Assembly (NCBI RefSeq): GCF_002196855.1
Contig: NZ_NIPW01000025.1
Span: forward strand, 1-64,000
DNA from: Haematobacter genomosp. 1
Lineage (GTDB): Bacteria > Pseudomonadota > Alphaproteobacteria > Rhodobacterales > Rhodobacteraceae
Reading direction: 5' to 3'
Length of the DNA: 64,000 nucleotides
Under the pieces are notes generated by a model, which searched no databases, was not told the DNA's origin, and saw only the letters and a program-made list of their open reading frames with translations. Numbering within the stretch: position 1 is the first letter of the stretch; every line of letters starts with the position of its first letter. Shown here in pieces: positions 30,402 to 38,294 of this stretch. A program made the translations under genes and the position numbers.

Positions 30402-31486
30402 AGCAGATGCCCCGACTTCCGCGCCTTGGTGGCCAGATATCCCTCATTGAATGCGGTCCTGCCAACTTTCAGCGGCACACGCTCGACGACATGGATGCCA
30501 TTGGCCTCCATCATCCGCACCTTTGCGGGGTTGTTGGTAAGCAGCCGGACCTCCGAAAATCCAAGCCGCGCCAACAAGGCCGCGCCGATGCGAAAATCGC
30601 GTTCGTCATCCTCGAAGCCCAACCGGTGGTTGGCTTCCACGGTGTCGAAGCCCTGATCCTGAAGCGAGTAGGCGCGCATCTTGTTGGCCAGACCGATACC
30701 GCGACCCTCCTGATTGAGGTAAAGGAGCACACCCGCCCCTTCCTCTCCCATCCGCTCCAGCGCGGCATGAAGCTGGGGACCGCAATCGCATTTCAGGCTG
30801 CCCAGCACATCCCCCGTGAAACAGGCGGAATGCAGCCGTGCGAGAACCGGCTCCGACCGCGGCGGGCGACCTATTTCAACGGCATAGTGCTCTTCCCCTC
30901 CATCCTCCGGCCGAAAGACGTGCAGCCGCCCCGCTTCCGCCGCAGCCATGGGCACGCGCGCCGAAACGACCGGCAGCAGGGGCACCGACTGCCGAAGTTC
31001 ATCCGCCGCGGCAGTGGCAGAGAGGAGTGTCAGCTCATTCTCCGTGGCAAAGGTCGCAGGATGATCGAGCGGCACCAGCACCGCGGAGGGCAGCAGATGC
31101 GCGGATTTCGCAAGCTGGAGCGCCACACGATGCAACTCCGCCCCTCCCTCCCGCTCCGCCAGTAGCGGCCCCTTCATCGGCACGCGGAGATCATCCGCAG
31201 GATCTGCCACGCATCGGAGCCAGCGCGCATCCACATCGCCGGGCACGGTGATCCGGGCGAGATCATTGTCATAGGCCCGCGCCTTCAGCGTCTCCGCCCG
31301 CCAGCCGGTGATGGCGAGAACGGGGTGCCCGATCGCGCGCAAATCGCGAAGCCGCTCCTCATCCAGCGTTTCCACGGCCAGCGCCAGCGCACCTTCGGTA
31401 TCGGTCATCAGAACCACGGGCAGACCCATCCGAAGGTCCGCACGCGCCCGCGCGATCCGCTCGACAATACCGGGAATGAGACTCAT
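30398..31486 (-). CDS. ribA: GTP cyclohydrolase II, long form
   Basis: RibA opens the imidazole ring of GTP in the first step of riboflavin synthesis. The C-terminal half (about residues 150-362) has the zinc cysteines in [17 protein letters not shown] and the catalytic stretch [18 protein letters not shown]. The N-terminal ~150 residues are an extra domain, which makes it longer than the ~200-aa E. coli enzyme. This is common in Rhodobacterales, and the domain resembles a degenerate partner domain without an obvious active site. Confidence 0.92.
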   Translation of the reverse strand: MSLIPGIVERIARARADLRMGLPVVLMTDTEGALALAVETLDEERLRDLRAIGHPVLAITGWRAETLKARAYDNDLARITVPGDVDARWLRCVADPADDLRVPMKGPLLAEREGGAELHRVALQLAKSAHLLPSAVLVPLDHPATFATENELTLLSATAAADELRQSVPLLPVVSARVPMAAAEAGRLHVFRPEDGGEEHYAVEIGRPPRSEPVLARLHSACFTGDVLGSLKCDCGPQLHAALERMGEEGAGVLLYLNQEGRGIGLANKMRAYSLQDQGFDTVEANHRLGFEDDERDFRIGAALLARLGFSEVRLLTNNPAKVRMMEANGIHVVERVPLKVGRTAFNEGYLATKARKSGHLL

Positions 31487-31657
31487 GAACCTGCCCTCTC
31501 AAGACACCCCCCATCTAGGCGCTGCTGCAGGAAATTGAAACATTTCCCCGCCCCGCGACACGTCGGCGTGAGGCTTTGTAGCAATTGGCCCGCTTCCCTT
31601 GCCGGACAGCGCCGGGATGCCAATGTCCCCTGCACACGATACCGAGAGGAGAGAGCC

Positions 31658-32344
31658 ATGGCCAACCTGAAGAAAATCCTGCTCGTCGATGATGACGACG
31701 ATCTCCGCGAGGCGCTCTCCGAACAGCTCGTCATGACCGAGGATTTCGACGTGTTCGAAGCCGAGAACGGTCAGGACGCGATGGAAAAGGTCAAGGGTGG
31801 CATTTTCGATCTGGTGATCCTCGACGTAGGCCTGCCGGATACCGACGGGCGAGAACTCTGCCGCCGGATGCGCAAGCAAGGGGTGAAATGTCCTGTCCTC
31901 ATGCTGACCGGCCATGACAGCGACAGCGACACCATTCTGGGGTTGGACGCGGGCGCGAACGATTACGTCACGAAGCCGTTCAAGTTTCCGGTCCTGCTTG
32001 CCCGCATCCGCGCGCAACTCCGCCAGCATGAACAATCCGAGGATGCGGTATTCCAGCTTGGCCCGTATACGTTCAAACCCTCGATGAAGATGCTGATCGA
32101 CGAGCGGGAGCGGAAGATCCGTCTGACGGAGAAGGAAACGAACATCCTGAAGTTCCTCTACCGCGCCTCCGAGGGCGTCGTGCCGCGCGATGTGCTGCTG
32201 CATGAGGTCTGGGGCTACAATGCGGGCGTCACCACCCACACGCTTGAAACCCACATCTACCGCCTTCGCCAGAAGATCGAGCCTGATCCCTCGAATGCGC
32301 GGCTTCTGGTGACCGAGTCGGGCGGTTATCGGCTGGTCGCCTGA
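31658..32344 (+). CDS. cenR: CenR-type OmpR-family response regulator
   Basis: The 228-aa protein has a receiver domain with acidic pocket DDDDD (residues 11-15), phosphorylatable Asp56 in LVILDVGLPD and Lys in VTKPFKFP. An OmpR-type winged helix follows (EKETNILKFLYRASEGVVPR, then ETHIYRLRQKIEPDPS). The sequence LGLDAGANDYVTKPF and overall length match CenR, the envelope-homeostasis regulator of Caulobacter and Rhodobacter. No sensor kinase is adjacent. GAGAGGAGAGAGCC gives a strong ribosome site. Confidence 0.85.
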   Translation: MANLKKILLVDDDDDLREALSEQLVMTEDFDVFEAENGQDAMEKVKGGIFDLVILDVGLPDTDGRELCRRMRKQGVKCPVLMLTGHDSDSDTILGLDAGANDYVTKPFKFPVLLARIRAQLRQHEQSEDAVFQLGPYTFKPSMKMLIDERERKIRLTEKETNILKFLYRASEGVVPRDVLLHEVWGYNAGVTTHTLETHIYRLRQKIEPDPSNARLLVTESGGYRLVA

Positions 32345-32360
32345 TTTCACGCGATCTGGC

Positions 32361-32386
32361 GGAACCAATGTGTCTCCCGGAGCATT
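32361..32386 (+). promoter_or_regulatory. Weak EcfG-like promoter after cenR
   Basis: GGAAC is followed after 17 bases by CATT, one mismatch from the CGTT consensus. It lies 16 bases past the cenR stop and just before a two-hairpin segment ending in a terminator, so it could start a small RNA. Confidence 0.25.
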
Positions 32387-32390
32387 AGGT

Positions 32391-32475
32391 CCGCGAAGCC
32401 CTCCCGTATCGGGGTCAGGATACGGAACTCCCTGTTGGCACCTCAAAGGCCCGGCCCTGTGCCGGGCCCTTTTTT
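32391..32475 (+). ncRNA. Candidate small RNA or structured cenR 3' end
   Basis: About 85 bases hold a 7-bp hairpin (CCGTATC / GATACGG, 32404-32425), single-stranded CTCCC stretches typical of alphaproteobacterial sRNA loops, and a G+C terminator with six T residues. No open frame is present. It may be an independent sRNA or simply the cenR 3' untranslated region. Confidence 0.3.
32448..32475 (+). terminator. Rho-independent terminator downstream of cenR
   Basis: GGCCCGGC and GCCGGGCC form an 8-bp stem with a CCTGT loop, then C and six T residues. It ends the cenR transcript or the candidate small RNA. Confidence 0.9.
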
Positions 32476-32538
32476 GTCCCGCTCCCTTGCCCTCCCCGCG
32501 CCCGGTTGGCATGGTCCCGCCGCCAGCCGGAGACGCCC

Positions 32539-33327
32539 ATGACCTTTACCATCGCCACCTGGAACATCAACTCCGTCCGCCTTCGCGAAGGGCTCGTTCA
32601 GCGCCTGCTGGCAGAGGAATCGCCTGACATCCTGTGTCTGCAGGAATGCAAGTCGCCGGTTGAGAAAATCCCGGTCGAGCAGTTCCGCGCCCTGGGCTAC
32701 ACCCACATGGTCGCACGGGGGCAGAAGGGCTACAACGGCGTCGCAATCCTGTCGAAGCTGCCGCTCCGCGATGCCGGCGACCGGGACTTTGCCACGCTGG
32801 GCCACGCCCGCCATGTCGCGGCCGAGCTTGAGAACGGCGTGACGATCCACAATTTCTACGTCCCTGCCGGCGGTGACATTCCCGACCGGGAGGCCAATGT
32901 GAAATTCGGCCAGAAGCTCGACTTCCTGACCGACATGACGCGGTTCTTTCAGGTGGAGCGGCCGCATAAGGCCATTCTCGTCGGCGATCTGAACATCGCC
33001 CCGCGGGAAGACGACGTGTGGAACCACAAGCAACTGCTGCGCATCGTCAGCCATACACCCGTTGAGGTCGAGCATCTGGAGCAGGTGCGGGAGTCCGGGC
33101 GCTGGGTGGATGTGACGCGGCAGGACATACCGGACGGACGGCTTTACAGCTGGTGGTCCTACCGTTCCCCGGATTGGGACTCGGCAGACAAGGGGCGTCG
33201 CCTCGACCATATTTGGGCCACGCCGGATATCGTTTCAGCCGGTCATGGAAGCCGGGTATTGCGGGCGGCGCGCGGCTGGCAGCAACCCTCCGACCACGTG
33301 CCGGTTTTTGCCACTTTCGACCTGTAG
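32539..33327 (+). CDS. xthA: Exodeoxyribonuclease III
   Basis: XthA is the main AP endonuclease and 3'-repair exonuclease. The 262-aa product has the EEP-fold motifs: ATWNINSVR, the catalytic Glu in LCLQECK, VGDLNIAP, the Asp/His pair in GRRLDHIWAT and QQPSDHVPVFA. The ATG of MTFTIATWN with a purine-rich leader (GGAGAC) is preferred to a start 33 bases earlier. It is a single gene convergent with ygiW. Confidence 0.96.
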   Translation: MTFTIATWNINSVRLREGLVQRLLAEESPDILCLQECKSPVEKIPVEQFRALGYTHMVARGQKGYNGVAILSKLPLRDAGDRDFATLGHARHVAAELENGVTIHNFYVPAGGDIPDREANVKFGQKLDFLTDMTRFFQVERPHKAILVGDLNIAPREDDVWNHKQLLRIVSHTPVEVEHLEQVRESGRWVDVTRQDIPDGRLYSWWSYRSPDWDSADKGRRLDHIWATPDIVSAGHGSRVLRAARGWQQPSDHVPVFATFDL

Positions 33328-33329
33328 GC

Positions 33330-33680
33330 CTACTGCAGGTCGAAGGCGTTGACCTCCACCCGGCGGCGCTCCCCGCGCCCCGCGGTGGCACCCGTCAGGC
33401 GCACCTCCGTTCCCGGGCCAAGGTCGGCACCGCGCCAAAGCGCCGTGTCTATCCGCACCGGAATGTCGCCGGAAGCATCGCGGAAAATGAAGACATCCTC
33501 CGCATGATGGGCAATGAGCGCGCCGTTCAGGCTGACGCGGGACGCTTCGCCCGCGGACCGCACCTCCGCGACGGAGGAGATCGTGCTCCGCCCGGACGAC
33601 CCCATATACTGCGCCAGCGCCGGAGCTGCGGCCGCACCAGCGAGAACCACGAAGGCGAGGGGCATCTGCTGCATCTTCAT
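33330..33680 (-). CDS. YgiW/YdeI-family periplasmic OB-fold stress protein
   Basis: The 116-aa product has a signal peptide (cleavage near APALAQ, residue 24) and a bacterial OB-fold domain (NGALIAHHAEDVFIFRDASG, then IPVRID). E. coli YgiW and YdeI of this family are linked to tolerance of peroxide, cadmium and cationic peptides. The start at 33680 gives a normal signal peptide. A weak EcfG-type promoter lies about 55 bases upstream, in line with a stress role. Confidence 0.85.
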   Translation of the reverse strand: MKMQQMPLAFVVLAGAAAAPALAQYMGSSGRSTISSVAEVRSAGEASRVSLNGALIAHHAEDVFIFRDASGDIPVRIDTALWRGADLGPGTEVRLTGATAGRGERRRVEVNAFDLQ

Positions 33681-33733
33681 GACGAGAGACCTTTCTCGGA
33701 ATCGCTTGACGGTTGTCACCTATCTCACATTGA

Positions 33734-33759
33734 AACCGCAAAGGGTTTGTAACGGTTCC
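33734..33759 (-). promoter_or_regulatory. Weak EcfG-type promoter candidate before ygiW
   Basis: On the minus strand GGAAC is followed after 17 bases by GGTT, 53 bases before the ygiW-type start. The -10 deviates from CGTT in one base. Confidence 0.35.
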
Positions 33760-33869
33760 CGTCGAGCGCGCATAAGTTGCGGCAAAGATACCGCGTCTCG
33801 CTTTCGCTCTTGGTGTTTCGGATCGGTCGCCTCATATAGAGGGCAACGATTTTCCAAGGGGGCATATCC

Positions 33870-34781
33870 ATGCTGGGACTGAGCGAGAAGAGCACAGCAC
33901 CGCAGGCAGACGCCGAGCTGATCAAGGACACGACCGAAGCGACCTTCATGGCCGACGTGGTGGAGGCGAGCCGCGATATTCCGGTCATCGTGGATTTCTG
34001 GGCACCGTGGTGCGGCCCCTGCCGCCAGCTTGGCCCTGCGCTGGAAGCGGCGGTCACGGCGGCGGGCGGACGCGTCCGCATGGTGAAGCTGAATGTCGAT
34101 GAGGCGCAGACGATCTCGTCCCAGCTCCGCATTCAATCGATCCCCACGGTCTATGCCTTCTGGCAGGGCCAGCCCGTTGACGGCTTTCAGGGTGCCTTGC
34201 CCAATTCCGAAGTGAGCGCTTTCGTGGAACGCGTCGCGGCGCTGGCCGGTGACGGCGGTCTGGGAGAGGCGATCGCCGCGGCGGAGCAGATGCTGGCAGA
34301 GGGCGCAGCGGAGGATGCCGCGGAAACCTTTGCGGCCATTCTCGGCGAGGATCCGGCCAGCGCCGCTGCCCTTGGCGGGCTTGTGCGGGCGCGGCTCGCG
34401 CTTGGACAGGTCGAGGAGGCGGCAACCCTGCTCGACACCCTGTCGCCCGAGCTTGCCGCGGCGCCGGAGATCGACGCCGCCCGCGCCCAGATCGAGCTTG
34501 CCCGACAGGCCGCGAATGCGGGCCCCGTAACGGAACTCCGTGCGCGGGTTGAGGCCGATCCCGCCGATCTTCAGGCGCGCTTCGATCTCGCGCAGGCGCT
34601 TCACGCCAGCGGCGATGTGGAGGGCGGGGTCGACGAGCTTCTGGACCTGTTCCGCCGTGACCGGGAATGGAACGACGGTGCCGCCAAGGCGCAGCTCTTC
34701 ACCATCTTCGATGCGCTGAAACCGCAGGATCCGATCGTGCTGAAGGGGCGCCGCCGTCTCAGCTCCATGATCTTCTCCTGA
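33870..34781 (+). CDS. cnoX: Thioredoxin-TPR co-chaperone (CnoX/YbbN-like)
   Basis: The 303-aa protein joins an N-terminal thioredoxin domain (about residues 25-125, active site WCGPC at Cys48/Cys51) to a C-terminal TPR-like helical domain. This is the architecture of CnoX/YbbN, a holdase that protects proteins from hypochlorous-acid damage and hands them to chaperones. Unlike E. coli CnoX, the full CxxC is kept, so redox activity is likely. It is followed closely by a LON-substrate-domain gene. Confidence 0.92.
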   Translation: MLGLSEKSTAPQADAELIKDTTEATFMADVVEASRDIPVIVDFWAPWCGPCRQLGPALEAAVTAAGGRVRMVKLNVDEAQTISSQLRIQSIPTVYAFWQGQPVDGFQGALPNSEVSAFVERVAALAGDGGLGEAIAAAEQMLAEGAAEDAAETFAAILGEDPASAAALGGLVRARLALGQVEEAATLLDTLSPELAAAPEIDAARAQIELARQAANAGPVTELRARVEADPADLQARFDLAQALHASGDVEGGVDELLDLFRRDREWNDGAAKAQLFTIFDALKPQDPIVLKGRRRLSSMIFS

Positions 34782-34796
34782 CGGGCGGTGCCCGCC

Positions 34797-35429
34797 ATGG
34801 CGATGATCAAGGAATCCGACCTGCCCGATACGCTGCCGCTCTTTCCCTTGCCGGGAGCGCTGCTTCTGCCACGGTCGAAGCTGCCGCTGCATATCTTCGA
34901 GCCGCGCTATCTCGCGATGATGGAGGATTGCCTGCGCACCCGCCAGCGGCTGATCGGCATGATCCAGCCACAGGAGGACGGGGTGTTCGCCATCGGCTGT
35001 GCAGGGCGGATCTCCTCCTTTTCTGAGACGGAGGACGGGCGCTATCTCATCACGCTGACGGGGATCGCGCGGTTCCGGTTGTTGGAAGAAGTTCCGGGCT
35101 TCACCCCCTATCTGCGGGCGCGGGTGGACTGGTCCGACTACCCCCGCGACATCGGCCATGCGGAGACGGATCCGTCTCTTGAGCGGGAGGAGTTTCTGGA
35201 CCTGCTCCACCGCTTCATGGAGTCGCACAGCCTGTCCACCGACTGGGGCAGCCTGAAGGAGGCGGAGGACGAGATGCTCATCAACGCCCTCTCGCAGCTT
35301 CTGCCCCTTGAGGTGGAGGACCGGCAGGCCCTGCTGGAGGCCCCGACCCTGCCCGAACGCCGGGAAGTGCTGACAACCCTGCTTGAATACGGGCTGCGCG
35401 GCGGATCGAAAGAGGAGATAATGCAATGA
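34797..35429 (+). CDS. LON substrate-binding domain protein
   Basis: The 210-aa product consists of the N-terminal (LAN) domain of Lon protease without ATPase or peptidase, including [20 protein letters not shown] and [14 protein letters not shown]. Stand-alone members are common in alphaproteobacteria, and their role, perhaps as a substrate adaptor, is unproven. The ATG at 34797 is used, but one at 34803 is equally possible. It is coupled to the Trm112-like gene by an ATGA overlap. Confidence 0.88.
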   Translation: MAMIKESDLPDTLPLFPLPGALLLPRSKLPLHIFEPRYLAMMEDCLRTRQRLIGMIQPQEDGVFAIGCAGRISSFSETEDGRYLITLTGIARFRLLEEVPGFTPYLRARVDWSDYPRDIGHAETDPSLEREEFLDLLHRFMESHSLSTDWGSLKEAEDEMLINALSQLLPLEVEDRQALLEAPTLPERREVLTTLLEYGLRGGSKEEIMQ

Positions 35430-35632
35430 CCATCGACCTTGCCCCCGCCGAGGCAGCGGAAGCCCCGCTGTTCGACCGCCGGATGCTGGAATCGCTCGTC
35501 TGTCCCGTCACCCATCAGGCGCTGTCCTACGATGCGGAGCGGCAGGAACTGGTCTCCCGCGCGGCAAAGCTGGCATTCCCGATCCGCAGCGGCATCCCGA
35601 TCATGCTGGTGAGCGAGGCGCGCTGCCTGTGA
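35426..35632 (+). CDS. Trm112-family small protein
   Basis: The 68-aa product matches the Trm112/UPF0434 fold ([33 protein letters not shown]). Eukaryotic Trm112 activates several methyltransferases, and bacterial members are presumed methyltransferase partners. Only one cysteine of the possible zinc pair is retained. It overlaps the preceding gene by 4 bases and ends 3 bases from a convergent flavoprotein gene. Confidence 0.88.
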   Translation: MTIDLAPAEAAEAPLFDRRMLESLVCPVTHQALSYDAERQELVSRAAKLAFPIRSGIPIMLVSEARCL

Positions 35633-35635
35633 AGC

Positions 35636-36826
35636 TCAGAGCCGGCGCGCCGCGGCTTCCCCCGCATGGCGGCCGGTGGCGAAACAGGCGGTGAGGAGAT
35701 AGCCCCCCGTCGGTGCCTCCCAATCCAGCATCTCGCCCGCGACATAGGTTCCGGGCAGGGCGTGGAGCATGAGATCCGCGTCCACCCCGTCCCAGCGCAC
35801 ACCGCCTGCCGTGGAGATCGCCTCGTCCAGCGGGCGGAGGCCGCCATGCCGGATGGGCAGATGTTTCAACAGCCGCGCAAGCCCCAACGGATCCGTCGGC
35901 AGCGGTCGTCCGAATTCCTGGATCAGCGCGATGGCCGCGGGCGACAGCCGAAGCGCCTTGCGCAGGCGATTGGCAAGGCTCTCACCCTTCCGGCCCGCGC
36001 CAAGCCGTTCCGCCGCCTGCGCTTCCGTCATGTCGGGGATCAGATCCATCAGCAGCGGCGCGCCGTCCCGCACGTCCGCGACCACGGAATAAAGCCCGCC
36101 GCCTTCCAGCCCGCGGGCAGAGATCACCACCTCCCCCCGGCTGCGCAGGGCGCCTGCGGAAAGGGCGATCCCCTTCAGCGGCGCGCCGTGATGGCGCTCC
36201 ATCATCGGCGACCACGGAACGATCAGCCCGGCATTCGCGGGCCGGAACGGCGCGAGCGGCACACCCTTTGCCACCAGCTGCTCCGCCCATGCCCCGTCCG
36301 AGCCGAGCCGGGCCCAGCTTGCCCCGCCAAGCGCCAGCACCGTCACATGGGGGGAGATCCGTCGCCTCCCCGCGGGCGTGTCGAAGGCGAAAGCCCCGTC
36401 CTCCCAGCCGGTCCAGCGCCAGCGGGTGCGGATCTCCACCCCCCCTTGCCCGAGCCGCAGAAGCCAGGCGCGGAGCAGCGGAGAGGCTTTCATCGCCCGC
36501 GGAAAGACCCGGCCCGTGCTGCCGGTGAACACCTGCTCCCCCAAGTCCTCCGCCCAGTGGATGACCTGCTCCGGCCCGAAGGCGGTGAGCATGGGGCGAA
36601 GCTTCTCCTCCGCCGTGCCATACTGGGCAAGAAACGCCTCCAGCGGTTCGTTCCTGGTCAGGTTCAGGCCGGATTTCCCCGCCATCAGAAACTTGCGCGC
36701 GGGCGAGGGCTTGCCCTCCGCCACCACGACGCGGCGACCGGCGGCGGCGAGAACCTCCGCCGCCATCAGGCCGGCCGGCCCCGCGCCGATCACCAGCGCA
36801 TCGACGGGTTCCGGGCGCTCAGCCAA
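35636..36826 (-). CDS. TIGR03862-family flavoprotein (HI0933-like NAD(P)/FAD oxidoreductase)
   Basis: The 396-aa product has an N-terminal dinucleotide fold (DALVIGAGPAGLMAAEVLAA) and the HI0933-type motif KFLMAGKSGLNLTRNEP, ending in the second FAD contact GTYVAGEMLDWEAPTGGYLL. Substrate and role are unknown for this subgroup. It is last in a three-gene operon after an SDR and an enoyl-CoA hydratase-like gene, overlapping the latter by 8 bases. Confidence 0.9.
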   Translation of the reverse strand: MAERPEPVDALVIGAGPAGLMAAEVLAAAGRRVVVAEGKPSPARKFLMAGKSGLNLTRNEPLEAFLAQYGTAEEKLRPMLTAFGPEQVIHWAEDLGEQVFTGSTGRVFPRAMKASPLLRAWLLRLGQGGVEIRTRWRWTGWEDGAFAFDTPAGRRRISPHVTVLALGGASWARLGSDGAWAEQLVAKGVPLAPFRPANAGLIVPWSPMMERHHGAPLKGIALSAGALRSRGEVVISARGLEGGGLYSVVADVRDGAPLLMDLIPDMTEAQAAERLGAGRKGESLANRLRKALRLSPAAIALIQEFGRPLPTDPLGLARLLKHLPIRHGGLRPLDEAISTAGGVRWDGVDADLMLHALPGTYVAGEMLDWEAPTGGYLLTACFATGRHAGEAAARRL

Positions 36827-37436
36827 GGAGCGCCTTGATCCCCGCCGTCACCCCTTCCTTCGCGGCGAGCGCGGCTGCGGAGAGATCGTGTGCGGTTTCC
36901 ATCAGCGCCTCAACCGGAACGAGACGGTCCACCAGCCCCCAGTGCAGCGCCTCTTCCGCGCCGATCCGCTGACCGGCGAGGAAGATCATCCGGGCCCGCG
37001 ACGGGCCGACCAGCGCCGCCAGACGACCGGGGTCCGGCGCGGGCGGGACAAAGCCCAGCCGGATTGCGGGATAGAAGAACGTGGCCTGCGGCACCGCGAT
37101 CCGCAGGTCGCAGGCAAGCACCATGCCGTGCGCACCCCCTGCCAGCGTGCCGTTCAGCGCCGCGATGGTCAGCCCCGGCACCCCCGCCACGGCGGCGGAA
37201 AGCTCCACCCAGATCGGGTCGGTCGCAAGCCCCGCGCGCGCCTCGTCCAGATCGGCCCCGGCGGAAAACACCTTGCCGCTGCCCGTCAGGATCACGGCGC
37301 GGGCTTCCGCCCGGCGGGCTTCCACCATGATCTCGACAAGCCGCACCAGCATGGCGCGGGTCAGCGCATTCGCCTTCTCCGGGCGATCGAGCGTGACGAT
37401 CCACGCCCCCTCCGCCGTTTCCGTGAGGCGGATCAC
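36819..37436 (-). CDS. Enoyl-CoA hydratase/isomerase-family protein (short)
   Basis: The 205-aa crotonase-fold protein has the oxyanion-hole motifs SGKVFSAGADLDEA and LAGGAHGMVLACDLRIA. It is about 50 residues shorter than typical hydratases, and the usual catalytic glutamates are not clear in GFVPPAPDPGRLAALVG, so the reaction is uncertain. The GTG start overlaps the SDR stop (GTGA), indicating coupling. The trio suggests breakdown or rearrangement of an acyl-CoA, which is inference. Confidence 0.82.
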   Translation of the reverse strand: MIRLTETAEGAWIVTLDRPEKANALTRAMLVRLVEIMVEARRAEARAVILTGSGKVFSAGADLDEARAGLATDPIWVELSAAVAGVPGLTIAALNGTLAGGAHGMVLACDLRIAVPQATFFYPAIRLGFVPPAPDPGRLAALVGPSRARMIFLAGQRIGAEEALHWGLVDRLVPVEALMETAHDLSAAALAAKEGVTAGIKALLG

Positions 37437-38188
37437 GCGGAAAGCCCCAGTCTTGCGCGAAGGCCCTCGTCCCGGAGCGCGAGCTCCTCCCCCAGATGGC
37501 CGTCCGCCTCCGGGCCGCACATCCACAAAAGCGCCCGCGCTGGCCATTCCGGCGGCACATGGACCGAAGGATCGAGCTGGCTCACCCGGTTGATGCCGGA
37601 GGCCCGGATGCGGACCTGCATCTCCGTCCGCACGGTTCCGGGCGACAGGCCCATGACGCGGATACCCTTCTGGCGGTTCTCCAGATCGCAGGCCCGCGTC
37701 AGCATCGCCGCGCCCGCCTTGCCGGAGCAATAGGCGCTCCACCCTTCCAGCGGGTTGTGCGCGGCGCCGGAGGAGACGGTGATGATCGTACCCGCCTCCC
37801 GCGCCAGCATTCCCGGCAGAACCGCCCGCATGCCGTTATAGACACCGGTCAGGTTGATGGTGACGGAGGCCGCCCAATCCGCCGGATCGCTGTCCGCGAG
37901 CGGGGCAATCGGATCGACGACACCCGCGTTGTTGATGAGGATATCGGGCGCGCCGAACACCGCCGCCAGCCGGTCCACCGCGGCACTCAGCTGTCCGAAT
38001 TCGGCGACATCGCAGGGCAGCGCATGGGCATTCGGCCCAAGTTCCGCCGCAAGCCCGGCAAGCTGCGCCGCGTTCCGGCCCACGAGCCCCACGCGCGCGC
38101 CCTCGGCCACGAAAAGCCGTGCCGTCGCCGCGCCGATGCCACGCCCTGCGCCGGTTATCAGCGCAATCCGCCCCTCTAGTTCCGCCAT
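37433..38188 (-). CDS. Short-chain dehydrogenase/reductase
   Basis: The 251-aa classical SDR has the NAD(P) motif TGAGRGIG, the NNAG motif and the catalytic Ser and Tyr-x-x-x-Lys in VSSGAAHNPLEGWSAYCSGK. An acidic residue after the second strand is missing (GLVGRN), favouring NADP. It leads the operon SDR, enoyl-CoA hydratase-like, TIGR03862 flavoprotein. The substrate cannot be deduced. Confidence 0.92.
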   Translation of the reverse strand: MAELEGRIALITGAGRGIGAATARLFVAEGARVGLVGRNAAQLAGLAAELGPNAHALPCDVAEFGQLSAAVDRLAAVFGAPDILINNAGVVDPIAPLADSDPADWAASVTINLTGVYNGMRAVLPGMLAREAGTIITVSSGAAHNPLEGWSAYCSGKAGAAMLTRACDLENRQKGIRVMGLSPGTVRTEMQVRIRASGINRVSQLDPSVHVPPEWPARALLWMCGPEADGHLGEELALRDEGLRARLGLSA

Positions 38189-38294
38189 CCTGTCACCTCT
38201 CCGTCAGCACGCGTCCGGGATCGGGCGAAGGGCTTGACCTGCCTTCCGGCGCACCAGATGGTGGCCCCGGCCTCCAGACGCGAAGGGTTCGACG

